Assembly (NCBI RefSeq): GCF_032854445.1
Contig: NC_088305.1
Span: forward strand, 11,023,717-11,087,716
Source of the DNA: Liolophura sinensis
Taxonomy: Eukaryota; Mollusca; Polyplacophora; Chitonida; Chitonidae
DNA length: 64,000 nt
Reading direction: 5' to 3'
Shown: piece after piece, positions 10,332 through 23,087 of the stretch
How positions within the stretch are numbered: the stretch's first letter is position 1
Layout: the number at the start of each line of letters is the position of its first letter
The notes under the pieces: model-generated
Databases searched by the model: none
The model's input: the letters and a program-made list of their open reading frames with translations, nothing else
What the model was told of the DNA's origin: nothing
Made by a program: the position numbers and the translations under genes

Positions 10332-11198
10332 CTGTGAACAGAGGAGATCACGTGTAAGAGAGGGGACCTCATTTTGGTGAGAAAAAAAAACAAAACAACA
10401 ACAACAAACAAATGGAGATCCACTTAGACAAGTGTTGGTATCTTCAAAAGTAAACAGTTCTTGACTGAAAAGAAAACAAAAAAAATCAAAAATTAACAAA
10501 ATCCTAATTGACTAAGTGAATAGGCTGAGCAGATTTCCATTCCAAAAAGAAATCAGAACGTGAATGTTTCTGTGATGCTTGAAATTGTACTTGCAAAATT
10601 ATGACTTTCCAAGGAAAAAAACCAAGCCTGGTATCATGAGAAATTCACCTCTGAAAGGAAGGCAGGAACAACAACATTAACAGTCCTACGTCCAGTTGTT
10701 CCACACTGGTTTAAGACTTAATACCAGATTTAACAAGTATTCAGTTTTCCACTTACATGTAGCCTAAACAAAATTGTGTAACATCGTATTTAATATGAAC
10801 AGAAACTGATGCTACTATACTTTGTCTTTGGAGAACAGCATTGGCTGCTGAGCTTGGCTAAAAATTTAAATATAAAGTATGACTTAATACCAGTATTAGC
10901 TAATACACTTCTGATCAACAGGACCCTGCGTCAACAGGATCCTGCGTCAATAGGATAGAAGATGATGGTTAAGTACAGTTGTCATGGAGGGGAGTCCATT
11001 TCACAGACAACCTGGATGTTTGGAAAATAAAGTCCAACCAACCTACTAACATCAAAGAACAAAAAAAAAAAACAAGGAACCCAATACGATGTGGGTCCAT
11101 TTCAGTATTGCATCCCTGAATCACAAACACCATCAGCACCAACAACAACATCATAATTATCATCTAATAAAGCTGTCTATTTCAGCAAAAACCAGAAG

Positions 11199-11471
11199 GG
11201 GCCTCTGTGGCTCAGTCGGTTAGCGCGCTAGCGCAGTGTAGTGACCCAGAAGCCTCTCACCAATGTGGTCGCTGTGAGTTCAAGACAAGCTCATGCTGGC
11301 TTCCTCTCCGGCCGTACGTGGGAAGGTCTGCCAGCAACCTGCGGATGGTCGTGGGTTCCCCCCAGGGTTCTGCTCGGTTTCCACCCACCATAATGCTGGC
11401 CACCGTCGTATAAGTGAAACATTCTTGAGTACGGCGTAAAACAACAATCATAAAAAAAAAAACAAATCAAT
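11199..11471 (+). mobile_element. SINE-A, full length, 13-bp target-site duplication
   Basis: Best complete copy of SINE-A: 273 bases from GGCCTCTGTGGCTCAGTCGG to the A-rich tail. It is flanked by a perfect duplication CAAAAACCAGAAG (11186-11198 and 11472-11484). This copy fixes the boundaries of the family. It is one of only two SINE-A copies antisense to the surrounding PTPN4-like gene. Confidence 0.95.
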
Positions 11472-11732
11472 CAAAAACCAGAAGCGAGGACAGGGCATCG
11501 ACTTGGAACGCCCTTTACGGACTATGAATGGTATACGAATGTCGGACATGACGCTTACATGTAAATCAGTATAATAATTGACTGATTGGAAAACACACTA
11601 CATGAGATGAGTCTAACTGGCATACTACAGATGTCTCAGCCATAATCGTGATGGTGTGACTCACTGACTGGTCAGTCAACACAAGGGCTTTCACTCGAGA
11701 TCGATCATGAATGGACATGTTCTCTTACCCGC

Positions 11733-12083
11733 AACCGGCCCGGATAGCACAGTTGGTAGAGCGCCCGCTTCGGGAGCGGTAGATCCAAGATCAATCCTGG
11801 GTTGATTCACATCTAAGACTTTAAAAGAGGAAGTCGTAACTTCCTCGCTTGGTGTTCAGCATAAAGGGGATAGCGCAATGGCTGGTTGACCCGTATCAGT
11901 ATAATGGCTGGAGCGTGGCAGCTCACTTCGGTAAGTCGTCTCAGTGAAGCAGCACTAGACAGAAGAGTGGTGGAAATCCATCCTGCATCAATGAGGTACA
12001 TTACATACACCCTAATGACTTCTTCATCGTCATACGACTGAAAAATTGTTGAGTACGACGTTAAACCCCCATGCACTCACTCC
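11733..12083 (+). mobile_element. SINE-B, full length
   Basis: Runs from CCGGCCCGGATAGCACAG to the CACTCACTCC tail. The head contains TAGCACAGTTGGTAGAGCGC and the box-B-like GATCAATCC, and the core contains GACCCGTATCAGTATAATGG. CTCTTACC flanks it at 11722-11729 and 12084-12091. It is the only SINE-B copy antisense to the PTPN4-like gene. Confidence 0.92.
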
Positions 12084-12399
12084 CTCTTACCAGTGTAAAG
12101 TACCAAAAGAGTGACACTGTACAAGAGTACATGTGTGTGTATATATATATATATATATTCATCTCAGTAAATGTATGTGTATTAGATGGGCTGATTGACC
12201 TGTCCATGGCATTGTACCAAACACAACAACATTTCCGGAAAGGTAATGTAATTACATACACACTGTACTAGTAATCAGGGAGTACTAGTAATCAGGCTGT
12301 ACTAGTAATCAGGAAGTACTAACAAACCACATGAAACAAAACAAGGAATATATCTACAGTATATATATATATGCCCCAAACAAACACATTCCTACACTG

Positions 12400-12885
12400 T
12401 GTAACACATCTTCACTTCTGTTTCTGAAGTAAAATTATTAACTAAACATGCAAAACAAATGAATTAGTACAGTATATAATGCATACAGAGATATAGCAGA
12501 CCAATGGAAATTGGCAATCTGGCTACCACGGCAGTTGCAGTGAGGTGCAATGCATCTTCACCTCTGTTTCTATAGACTTTTAGTAACATCATAACTGCAC
12601 TTGCAAAATAAATGTAAAGAGTTGTAAAAGCTTAGATATAAAGTTATGCATATAAGGCATATAGTAGGCAAATGGAAATTGACAATCTGGCTACAACTGC
12701 AGTTGCAGTAAGGCGCAACACACCTTCACCACTGTTTCTGAGGTACATGTAAAATTATAGCTAAACATGCAAAATAACTAGAGTTATAAATCTTTGACAC
12801 AAAGTTATACATGTAATGCAACTAGTGATATACATGTACAGCGAGCCAATGGAAATTGGCCATTAGGTTACCATGGCAATAGAAA
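12400..12885. repeat. About 160-bp tandem repeat, three diverged copies
   Basis: Three successive copies (about 12400-12545, 12546-12722, 12723-12885) share AATGGAAATTGGCAATCTGG, CACCTCTGTTTCT and ACATGCAAAATAA in the same order. They differ by small indels. No conserved reading frame. Confidence 0.75.
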
Positions 12886-12967
12886 AACTAGACAAATGTA
12901 ATGACAGACTTCATTACGATGTCATTACGATGTCAATTAACAACACAATGAACACGTTGCCTGAAAT

Positions 12968-13060
12968 ATGTGTTTTACGCCGTGCTCAAGAATATTTCCC
13001 TTATACGATGATGGCCAGCATTAAAATGGGTGGAAACTGGGCAGAGCCCGGGGGAAGATG
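12968..13060 (-). mobile_element. SINE-A tail and core fragment
   Basis: TGTTTTACGCCGTGCTCAAG to GGCAGAGCCCGGGGGAA. Truncated at both the A-rich tail and the head. Confidence 0.75.
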
Positions 13061-13926
13061 CCTGACATATGACCGTTCTTTAGAAGCTGTCATGGCTGTA
13101 GGGATCAACGAAAAATGACAGGTGATGTGTTGTAACACGACGATTTCAAAACTGGCAAATTCCAGTGCGCCATAGACATCACAATGGAAGCCTTCTAATA
13201 AATGATGCTAGTCATGGCTAGGTCAAGATGACCTGTCACTACCCTTCTCCCTACCCCCATCTTGTGCATATCAGGGAATCATTATAATACCAGTAAGACC
13301 AGTGGCTGCCATCATACCAGAGGAGCCAATGAGGCTTGAATGTCACCACCCAATTAAAGGGGTTATATAATCACTGACAAACATCCAGTCATATTGGATC
13401 AATAACGGACAAATGTCACTGTACATCCCTCCGAGTACTATGCAATTATCAGGTGGAATTTCTGGCCAACAGACAAGGAGCATGCATGTATAGTGTACCT
13501 TGAATTTCCAACAACTGTCTTTCCTTCTTATTTTTTTTTTTTTTATAGACGTTTATTTATTAATACATGTATATTTATGTAAGTTTTGTTTAACTCTACA
13601 CTCAATAATTTTTCACATATGATACACAGAACCTCTTCCAGGGCTTTCAAATTAAAATGTGTGAAATGTTGTCCAATAATAGTTAAAACTTAATATCCAG
13701 GCTACATGATGACAGTGTTGCTGTTGCCGAAATTTGGAATTTAGGCGAGTGAACTGTTAGGTAACATGCCAAAACAGTGTATACTGAAATCTTTGAGTTA
13801 CTTGGCTACTGCTAAAATGGCAAAGAAGGAAAGTCGATATCGGCACACCAGCTTTTCTCAAAACCAGGTCTGATTTGTATGGAACCTACTACAGTTTGTC
13901 CCTTTTTCGTTAACTGGTCGTATTGA

Positions 13927-14192
13927 CTTTTTTTTTTTTTTTTGGACTGGTGTTTTACGCCATACTCAAGAATATTTCACTACATTTCATATGACAGCGG
14001 CCAGCATTATGGTGGGAGGAAACCAGGAAGAGCCCGGGGGGAAACTCACTACCATCCGCAGACCTTCCCACATACGGTCGGAGAGGAAGCCAGCATGAGC
14101 TGGACTTGAACTCACAGCGATGGCATCTGAGAGAGGCTCCTAGGCCATTGCACTACGCTAGCGCGCTAACCGACTAAGCCACAGAGGCCCCT
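13927..14192 (-). mobile_element. SINE-A, full length, perfect 13-bp target-site duplication
   Basis: Poly-A tail (a T-run on the plus strand), core and complete tRNA-like head ending in GAGGCCCCT. CTGGTCGTATTGA is repeated exactly at 13914-13926 and 14193-14205. It reads in the same direction as the PTPN4-like gene. Confidence 0.95.
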
Positions 14193-14213
14193 CTGGTCGT
14201 ATTGAGTTTCTTC

Positions 14214-14270
14214 ATTTATTTCATACTCAAGAAATTTTTTACTTCAACGACGGCAGTCAATTTTACTGGT
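14214..14270 (-). mobile_element. SINE-A tail fragment
   Basis: CATTTATTTCATACTCAAG through a corrupted ACTTCAACGACGGC block. It is close behind the full-length copy at 13927-14192. Confidence 0.55.
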
Positions 14271-14920
14271 GGCGGATACAGAAATGGCCTCTAAGAAATC
14301 AGTGACTAACGTTCACACATGTGAAATGCAGACGTGCAAACTGTTCCTAATATCCAAAAGTGGCTATTCTAAGTTGGTTAAGCTCTATAAAATAAGACCG
14401 TTGAAAGTTGCTTTAGGTTCAGTAAGCCTATACATTTTCAAACAAAATTTCCTAGCTGGATTAATACACCAAACAACATGACACTACAGAGGCTGTAAAA
14501 ACTGAGAGAATTAGAAAGGCTTGATGCTGAAAAAAAAAATTAGTCACAGCTAGTTATGGATATCTTAGGAAATTAAAAGCTTTTTTTCTTAGGATTATTA
14601 TTCTTTTTTGCCAGTGTAATTTTGTCTGCTTAGCTAGCTATACAGCAATTCATTTTCAAATTCCTTTTTTTTTTCTTTCTTTTTTTTTCATGTTAACATT
14701 CCAGATTCATATGTGTCTCTCAGGAAACTAAAAACCTGTGCCTTGCTCATAAAAGCAGGAGTCCGTCAGAGAACTGAAGAATGTGTGGTAACGCCAGATT
14801 TTTACGAGACAGGCTCTCTTATTTAATTATCGGGAAGATAATGGTATTGTAGCCGCATCCTGCAAGGGCCTGATTGTGTTTCAGGCCAAGCCAATTTTAG
14901 TTCATGTTTAATGGGGTTAT

Positions 14921-15075
14921 CTCAGAGATTTTTGGCAAAAAATATATATTCACTAATCAAATCAAATTTTTTTCTACTTACCAAGAATAGCTCAAATTAT
15001 TGCTTTCAACATGCTCAGAAAATATCTGACATGTAACCTGTATTATCTGTGGCAAAAAAATGAAACAGTTAAAAT
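14921..15075 (+). repeat. Interspersed repeat family E, copy 1
   Basis: Starts near CTCAGAGATTTTTGGCAA and continues with ACTAATCAAATCAAATTT, AAGAATAGCTCAAATTATTG and CTGACATGTAACCTGTA. The same order of blocks occurs at 19513-19690 and 63851-64000. Class unknown and ends not defined. Confidence 0.65.
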
Positions 15076-15303
15076 GCGACCTGCTTCATAAATGTTATTA
15101 ACTTTATTAATTCGAATAAAATTTATTAATAAAATATAATTATTAAGATTGAAGAGTTACATGTGCACTTACGAGGCTCAAATATTGTGAAAACGTAATT
15201 ATTTGGGCCTTTCTAAATTAATAGCAAAAATTGATTGGATTTAAAATGCTTGCTTTTTTGCACCCAAATCTCCAGTATAGCATTTCCTGTTTTAATGCCT
15301 TTC

Positions 15304-15445
15304 CGGTCTGTCAGCAACCTGCCGATGGTCGTGGGTTTCCCCCGGGCGCTGCTCGGTTTCCTCCCACCATAATGCTGGTCACCGTCGTATAAGTGAAATA
15401 TTCTTGAGTATGGCACAAAACACCAATCAAATAAATAAATAAATT
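15304..15445 (+). mobile_element. SINE-A, 5'-truncated, with target-site duplication
   Basis: Core and tail only. The flanks TAATGCCTTTCC and TAACGCCTTTCC (about 15292-15303 and 15446-15457) form a target-site duplication with one mismatch, showing that the element inserted already truncated. Confidence 0.9.
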
Positions 15446-15588
15446 TAACGCCTTTCCAAGTTTTTACAAAAATCAAACTATTTCATTCTGTTTCAAATAT
15501 ACAGTAGACAGCATTGTTTTTTCTTTGGGTGAGGCATGAACAATTCAGTAGAGTAGAGTAGAAGTAGAAATTATGATCATCAATTATT

Positions 15589-15677
15589 CAGTGAATATCG
15601 GTTTGTAATAACAGTGAATATCTGTTTGTAATAACAGTGAATATTGGTTTATAACAACAGTGAATATCTGTTTGTAA
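15589..15677. repeat. 27-bp minisatellite, about three and a half copies
   Basis: Units on CAGTGAATATCTGTTTGTAA followed by TAA. Confidence 0.85.
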
Positions 15678-15904
15678 CTGATGTGTTCAGATATAGTTCT
15701 TAGCCTTTCCTTTTCTCATCTAGATTTATTTAACAACCTTTCCCTTGCAAGCCTATATTTTCTGTGGTAACAAACTAAACAAAACAACTCTTTTCCTTTT
15801 TCCATGTGGTAATTCAAAAATGTTTCCTTCATCACATAATTTAACTCGACCTGGCCTTCAATGCGAAATCATACGAAAAAAAAAATGTGAAAGCACACCA
15901 AAAA

Positions 15905-15970
15905 TCCACGGGATAAATAGGGATTTAGGATTAACCCATGGGATAAATAGGGATTTAGGACTAACCCGTG
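15905..15970. repeat. Two-copy direct repeat of 33 bp
   Basis: The segment GGGATAAATAGGGATTTAGG followed by (A/C)TAACCC(A/G)TG occurs twice in a row. It leaves both strands open locally but there is no gene signature. Confidence 0.8.
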
Positions 15971-16140
15971 TCAATGGCAAAACAAACACGTTTCCTTCAT
16001 ACGCATCTGCACTTCTCAATGTAATTACAGCGGTGTTCAATTATTCAAAACAAAGCATTACTACAGTGTATATAAAAAGTATAAAAAAAAAGTATATAAA
16101 GTATATCAAAATTTAGACCTACATACATCTATAAATGATA

Positions 16141-16313
16141 TTTATTTATTTATTTGATTGGTATTTTACGCCGTACTCAAGAATATTTCACTTATACGAC
16201 GGCAGCCAGCATTATGGTGGGTGGAAACCGAGCAGAGCCCGGGGGAAACCCACGACCATCCGCAGGTTGCTGACAGACCTTCCCAGGTTGCTGACAGACC
16301 TTCCCAGGTACTG
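16141..16313 (-). mobile_element. SINE-A, 5'-truncated, perfect 13-bp target-site duplication
   Basis: Tail and core up to the ACCTTCCCA block. The segment CAGGTTGCTGACAGACCTTC is tandemly duplicated at the truncated end. TCTATAAATGATA flanks it at 16128-16140 and 16314-16326. Confidence 0.93.
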
Positions 16314-17000
16314 TCTATAAATGATACAAATGATACAAAACTCCTCTAAATCTTAAATGAAGTGGAGCATACAGGAACTCACCTACATGTATAAGTAGCC
16401 TAATGACTTCGGACGTTAAATAGCAGAACTGCTTGTTATGTTAATTAATACTGACACAAACAACGTCAGGAATTAATGTCTCCTTTTTTGCATATTTCTT
16501 TTCTCTGAGAGCAATTGGGCCAGTAGATTGCAGTAAATGAACTTTGTGATTTGACTGGATTACATGCACCTCACTCACATGCAGGTAATCAATATGTATC
16601 AAATCTGCGATTCCTTCCACTATTCCACTAAATCGATTTAAAGTCCCCTTTTATTTACAGAAAACTTCTCATTTAGATATAAAATTGATATGCATCAAAT
16701 CTGCTGACTTGACAATATTCTACCTGGAGGTTACATGTGTATGTTGACTGGAAACATAGTTTGAAAATGTATGCATATATCCCTCAAGCTCCACCAACAA
16801 CATGAAAATGTCAATATGTTTGGTCATTGGTTCATTCTAAACAAACTTAAAAAACAAAAGTGACAACCTCAAATTGATCATCAAAAAATGATTCTGAAAC
16901 ATGTAAATAATTATAATATCAAGATCCTTAAATGATGGTCTGTTGTTCTTTATTCACTGCCATGTTATTTGAAAATGTCTCTATAAAATGAAATCTAATA

Positions 17001-17150
17001 TTTATTTATCAATTTGATTGGTGTTTAACGCCGTACTCAAGAATATTTCACTTCTATGACGTCGGCCAGCATTGTGGTGGGAGGAAACCGGACAGAGCCC
17101 GGGGGAAACCCACGACCATCCGCAAGATGCTGCCTGACCTTCCTACATAC
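17001..17150 (-). mobile_element. SINE-A, 5'-truncated, with target-site duplication
   Basis: Tail and core ending at TGCCTGACCTTCCTACATAC. AATCTAATA flanks it at 16992-17000 and 17154-17162. Confidence 0.88.
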
Positions 17151-19512
17151 TGGAATCTAATACATTCCAAACCTATAGGCTATAAATCATATTGGATGAT
17201 CTCAATTTCTGCCACATTCATCATTTTGAAGAGCTTGAAATAGCACACATTTTGATGCCTAACATGGCAAGGAACAATAATTAAAGGCAGTAAATAAGAC
17301 TATGAAGACTTTTTCTTATACGTATACATACATACATGTGTACAGTACAAGCTTTCTACACAAGCTCTGTCAACACAATACACAGCACACACAATTACCT
17401 CGCCATAACAATGGGTCTGAAATTACGTGTGTGTTTATTTACTGCAAATTGTCTGAAAATAAAGACAGGAAATTACCCACCGGGTCATACAACATCAAAA
17501 CGAATTTGCCCAAGCAATTTTCTGCGAGTATAGCTAGACTTTTTACGGGTATCTATAAAGAGAGGAAGACCATCAATGGGAATTGAGTTCACATATAGCG
17601 TTCATGTGTATACCAGTCTAAATGAGTTGAAAGTGATTGCTCAGACGTCAGGCTTAGCCAACAAGTGGCAGGGCTGTGCTGGGCTCGTTCAACAACACGT
17701 GCAAAAAGTCAACTGCCGTTATTACGGACTGAAGAGCCAATCAGTTAAAGGTCAGAACGATCTCATCAACCTATAAGGCCCGCATTACACTTCATACTAA
17801 ACACAATGGTCAAATGACACAACAGTCAAAACGGCTCAGGCCAATTTGCCAAAACGGCCGTCCGACTGACACTCTGGAATAAATGTCACCCGAGGGATTT
17901 GTTTAAAAATGGTTTTGCCAGGATTCCATTCTCACTGTGTAGGTCTACGCGGTAGACCCTTTACAAATATCTCGCACTGTTTTTACCGCGTTGTGTGTGG
18001 TGGTACAAACATATAATAAGCATCAACCGACGCCCACTCGTATAGATCTAGGACTTCATATCCATCATTCATTACCTCAACTCACTGTCTGGTCGCTGGG
18101 CTAATACACACACTGCATTGTTGCCCAGTTACCCAGACAACACACGCCTTGCTTGAGACTACCTTAACACTTGCTGTCTTAATCCATAGACAAACAGCAG
18201 AAGGGAGCAAGCCCTGCACAGGGATACTTTGCCTACGCTGCAAAAAATTCAAATATCACGACTTCAAAGGAAACAATAAAAAGTGTTTCTAGGCAACACT
18301 ATTGGAATCCTTGCATAACAACAGAGCTTGGATCTATTTTAACAGCGAGTTTTGTGAACTTAAAAAGTCTAAGCGCAAGTTTATATCCTACAGTCTCCTA
18401 GAACAGCACGATTCTCGGAATACTTGTGAATTTTAATCCCCTCTCTATATTTTGTCTACAGCTACAAAAGTTTGAAGGCCAATGGAACTCCATTCCAATT
18501 AATCTTTTCCAAAAGGAGCGGAAAAAACGTTTACGTTAAAATATAGCAGGATGTGAGCATAGTAAAAAAAAAAAAAAAAATATACAAGACCAGAATAACA
18601 AAAAGCTGCAAGATTCAGCAATAAGTCGCTGTCATTTGCACTCCGTCTAACTCCATGAAATGAATGGATCATATTCATGTCTTAAAATCTGCAGCACGTT
18701 TTTGCTTCCTGTAAAATCTGTTGAGGTTTCTAGCGGTAATATTAACGGCCAATATCTGCTGGCATTAGGCTAAATCATTAAGATGTGCCGGTAAATGTAT
18801 CTGCAACTCTGAGCGAATGCCTGAGGAAACAATGACTTCCTACTTAACATGTAAACTCATCAAAGGTAACATGTAAGTCATCAAAGTGCACAGGTGTGCT
18901 GAGAGAACTGGGATAAGCCACGAACACTCGTGCTTCCCATCACTAGCAGATGACACAGGTGATCAGTGTATCTAGTTACAGTCTAATCACTGCGCTGGCC
19001 AGGTGGGATTAATGGACATGTTATAACCCAGGTAACGTATGAAGTACATACAAAGGTAAACCACTGTACTGGACAATGCATCGCATCTAAGTAACATCAC
19101 AGGTAGTACATCTAAGTACATCACAGGTAGATGATGTTGGACATAACTAGATTAAATGAAGATGGCTAATCACAGGTGAAATGTGTTTTTTCCAAAAAGC
19201 CTAGCAGATAGTATATGTAGATGTATAGTATATCCATGAACATGCAAATCATTTTAGCATCAGGGGCCAATTCCTCAATTTGCAATTTTTGTTAACATTA
19301 AGTCAAAACTTCAAACCTTACGATACCACACAGTGTATGACCCTGTAGGGTTTAGTTACTGATAAATTTGTCTTCACTTAAATAACACTTGTTACATGTA
19401 AGTGTTCCAAATTATAAACCATATAGGCTAAAAATAAGGTTTAAATCACATTTCATGAGCCCTTGGAAACTGGCCCCAGATAGCCATGCACCAGGTCTAA
19501 GTGAAATTAAAA

Positions 19513-19690
19513 GAGGCTATACCACAGACTTTTTTTTGTAAAACATCCCTATTTGCTAATCAAATCAAATTTTCTCTGTTTACTAAGAATAGCTCATATC
19601 ACTGCCTTTCAGGAAATATCAGACTCTTACCTGTACCATTTATAGTGTTAATATGATTCTAAAGTTTGAAGATGCTATAACTTGACCTAT
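19513..19690 (+). repeat. Interspersed repeat family E, copy 2
   Basis: AGAGGCTATACCACAGACTT, then CTAATCAAATCAAATTTTC, AAGAATAGCTCATATCA and TTATAGTGTTAATATGATTC, in the same order as the copies at 14921 and 63851. Confidence 0.65.
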
Positions 19691-20420
19691 TTTATATATT
19701 TTAGGAACTTTATTAAAGATGGAGTATGAAGCGCAACATTAAACCTGAATTCATTCAAATAAATAAACAAATGGGATAAAAAAGATGTTGTTACATATAC
19801 TGAGAACACTTCCAGCCTACATCCAAAACATTTTCTAAAAAATTTTTGAACAAGACAAAAAAGAGTAATAACTTCTACAAGAGGAATATTTAATGTCTGT
19901 TAAGAAATAAAATTTTCAACATTTTCTGAAAAAAAAAAAAGATTAATTGCTCCTTTAAAGACGAATATCTAATACCTGTTAACTGGAAAAAAAAAAATTT
20001 TAAATATTGACCTTCATGTACCGAAATAGCTGCCTATACATCGTTATCATGAAACATAGTTGATTACTTTTAGTCCGTGTTGTTATGGTCCACAGATCGT
20101 GGCAGATGATTTATTGATCGGCTGATGACATACACGTACAGTGTACATGTAAGCCACTTTAACACTGTACGTATGTATATGTCATCGCTAAGTGACTTCT
20201 GGTATCGACACAGCTGCAATCATCCTGGTGCCAAATTTGTTAAGGCTTAAAGACACTGCAAAATGCCTCACTATCCAGTATACTCGGAGCTGAGGGAACC
20301 CTTTCCCATTAAAGAGACCGAAATTTAGGGTGCCAAAATCCTCCACCCCTTACATTCATGCGGCAAAAAACACCTCAATATTTCCACTGTTTTCTTGACT
20401 GTACTGTAAAGGTACTTTAT

Positions 20421-20594
20421 AATTACACGATTCTTCAACCTTTTCAATTGCCTCAGCAGGCAATATTTTATAACATTCTGAGAGAACTACTGACACAAAC
20501 AATTTATGTTACGCGGCACTTTCATCACAATTTTATGCCTGAATTACACTGAAAAAGCTGCTTTAGAAGCTGAAATGACTAAAGATTTACAGTA
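20421..20594 (+). mobile_element. MITE-A copy, shortened
   Basis: ACGATTCTTCAACCTTTTC left end, TTTATAACATTCTGAGAGAAC middle, GATTTACAGTA right end. It is directly followed by a MITE-C in opposite orientation. Confidence 0.65.
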
Positions 20595-20778
20595 TCAACC
20601 CGATTCTTCAAGGATTTTGCATATGAAAGTGCAACTTTCAGTTCTATTTATGCACATTTTTAATTTGATTTTGGAAACAAAACTACATAGGCTGGATTGG
20701 CCAACACAGAATAATGCCCTCAGAATATGCTTGAATAAATACCATTAAAAAATTCAAAAAGGTTGAAGAATTACAGTA
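20590..20778 (-). mobile_element. MITE-C copy, inverted
   Basis: TACAGTATCAACCCGATTCTTC to AAAAAGGTTGAAGAATTACAGTA. The inside reads as the reverse complement of the copy at 33199-33418 (ATTTGATTTTGGAAACAAAA, CCTCAGAATATGCTTGAATA). Confidence 0.7.
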
Positions 20779-20840
20779 GCCAATACTTTAATCCCAATAC
20801 TGGTACAGATATAACTTCTTGCCAGGTGTCAAAAGGCAAA

Positions 20841-20937
20841 AAGGAGTATCAACCTTGCAAACAGGAGCAACTTTGCAAACAGGAGCAACTTTGCAAACAG
20901 GAGCATCTTTGCAAACAGAAGCAACTTTGCAAATAAG
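20841..20937. repeat. 18-bp minisatellite
   Basis: Five to six units of ACTTTGCAAACAGGAGCA. Divisible by three, so the plus strand reads a short Gln/Thr repeat. No gene is implied. Confidence 0.9.
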
Positions 20938-23087
20938 CATGACATTTAGCCCTCAGGTCCCTCAAATACATGTACATGGCATTTCTCAAAAGACAGAATG
21001 TCCGAAATTCGACCAACTGATCCACACACAGACAGACGGACAGACAGACAGACAGAAGGCCTCTTGGAGCTGCTTGTCACTGTTAAAAAGGGCTGCTCAA
21101 AAGTCCATACATGTACATGTAATTACACTTCAAATAGGTGGACAAAATAACAGCCAAGAAAATGTACTGTACATGTGTTTCACATTACAGCCCATGGGCT
21201 TTACATTATGTTAATCGGATAAAAGCAAGCAATAGATGAAGAGTGCCTAATGACACCTGATCAGTATCAAAATCAAACAGCTGGCTGCTGCTTGCGATTG
21301 GCCACACAAATGGCAGAGGACAGGTCGGGTTGGTACCTGCAAGGTACTAGTCAAGACAGAAGACAAATGAGTAGAGCCGGCTGTGATTGCCGGAGGTAAC
21401 AAGACAACAGAACAAGTGCAGGTGTGGTTGATAATTACTAAAGACATCTGCAATTCCACTCAGCCCTTTAGCATAGACCTAATGTTATGTAATGACCAAT
21501 ACGCAATGACGCCTGGTTCAAATAAGCAGCACGGCAAGGTCGATACAATTTTACATGGACCAAATGTTCTGATACAGGACCAAACTGTCATGGTTATACC
21601 AGCTTAGCTTTAATAATAATGTGAATAGCTGAAAGTTTATTTGCCACTATGTCCTGCACCAACTGAACTTAAAAATTATTTCCTGGCTTGCTAGCCTGCA
21701 ACATGTATTTCGTCTAGAGAAATATGTTAATGTATTCATTTGTTTCTTTGTTTGCTTAATACCATATTCAATAGCCTTTCACTTATTCCATTGCAGTCAT
21801 GAGTGGAAAGAAACTGGAGTGCCTGGCATATCCCATCAACCTTTGACATGCTACTGACCCGCTTTTACATGTTTCATACAGATAATCATGCAAAATCGGT
21901 GAAATATTGTGGTTTTCAAACTGTAAATTATGCACAAACAGCTCAACAAATGCCACTGACAGCTTACTGTCACCAAGGCTCTATGAATAATGCGGGCGGG
22001 TGATCTTCCCAGGCTCTTTTAATTAAACCTGCACTTTGTTTGCTTTATGACTAGGAGTCGCATGCCTTACACTGAGCCACATCTTGCTCACCATGAACAT
22101 ATACTTGTACCTGTCACACGGTGAGTACATGTTTGCAATAACATTTAATAAACTGAACATATGAGCAATGCATCGGAGGCTTGGATTAATACTAACACAG
22201 TAATTACAGCACAATAAATAAAAATACCAATATCCAAATACACCTTTTACTACATGTATACGTATGCCTTTGACAAACTTGGAAGGGTTCAGGTAACTGG
22301 CAAATCATTATGACATTAAGTGGTTAATTAGCCTTGCAGGCTGAAGTCTGATGCAATCAACACTTTGATGAAGACACAAGGTGATCACAGATATGGGAGA
22401 TAGAAAACAGACGAACACACAAACGAACAAAACTAATTAAGCTGCCACACCTGTAATGAATAATCATGTGGAAGTTATTAATAAACCCTGAAGATGATTG
22501 CAGTGCATACATCGTCGTCCCAAATATACAAGTATACGAAACAAGGTGCATAATAATGCAAGTGTTCTTCAGGAGACCACCTGAGAGACAAACCCGTACA
22601 GTCATACACACAGACCAACTGACACCTTAGTGACCACAGCTGTACTGATTTATATTTTCTGGCATATTTTCTTTTACAAACACGCACATTTAAGATTAAA
22701 TTTGACCGACTAAAAGTAGAGAAAAATTTCAAGAAAAAAAAAAGATTTTAAATAAGGTACCTTAATTCTTGCATTAAATAAATGATTATATAGCTTAACA
22801 CTACGTCAGAATAATGAAAGGCTGTTTAAAAAGAATTTCATGTTTAACTGAAGATATCTTACATTGTTGTCACATGCTTTGTGGCTTTTCTTCAAAGGGA
22901 TCTTTGGCTTAGCTTAAAGGAACATGTACTCTTTTGTGTAAATATCATGAATTGAGGTACATGTATACTACACGTTACCATGGTAATTTATTACAGGCTA
23001 AGTGTAGGTTAAGCAGAACATTACAACTGCTTTGATAAAACTCTACACCCAACCCCTTCCCCTCCAACACACACTGCAAATAATTAC

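Larger units (their letters stand above)
10332..23087 (-). other. Intron 1 (between coding exons 1 and 2) of the PTPN4-like gene
   Basis: A 12.8-kb intron, donor GTAATT and acceptor CTGTTCACAG. Repeats are listed separately. The stretches 10345-11185, 13060-13913, 17165-19510, 19700-20420 and 21000-23087 are AT-rich non-coding sequence in which I see no gene, RNA gene or recognised repeat, apart from poly-A/T tracts (13530, 14665, 18560) and short GACAGACAGACA-type runs near 21030. Open frames there start with non-ATG codons or lack any family signature. Confidence 0.7.

Noticed and set aside
11735-11830. tRNA gene (box A and box B spacing look right)
   Set aside because: It is the tRNA-like head of SINE-B with a SINE core and tail and a target-site duplication, not a free tRNA.
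17576-17776. 66-codon ATG frame on the plus strand
   Set aside because: No homology, no splice context, and no second copy. Length is within chance expectation for this much sequence.
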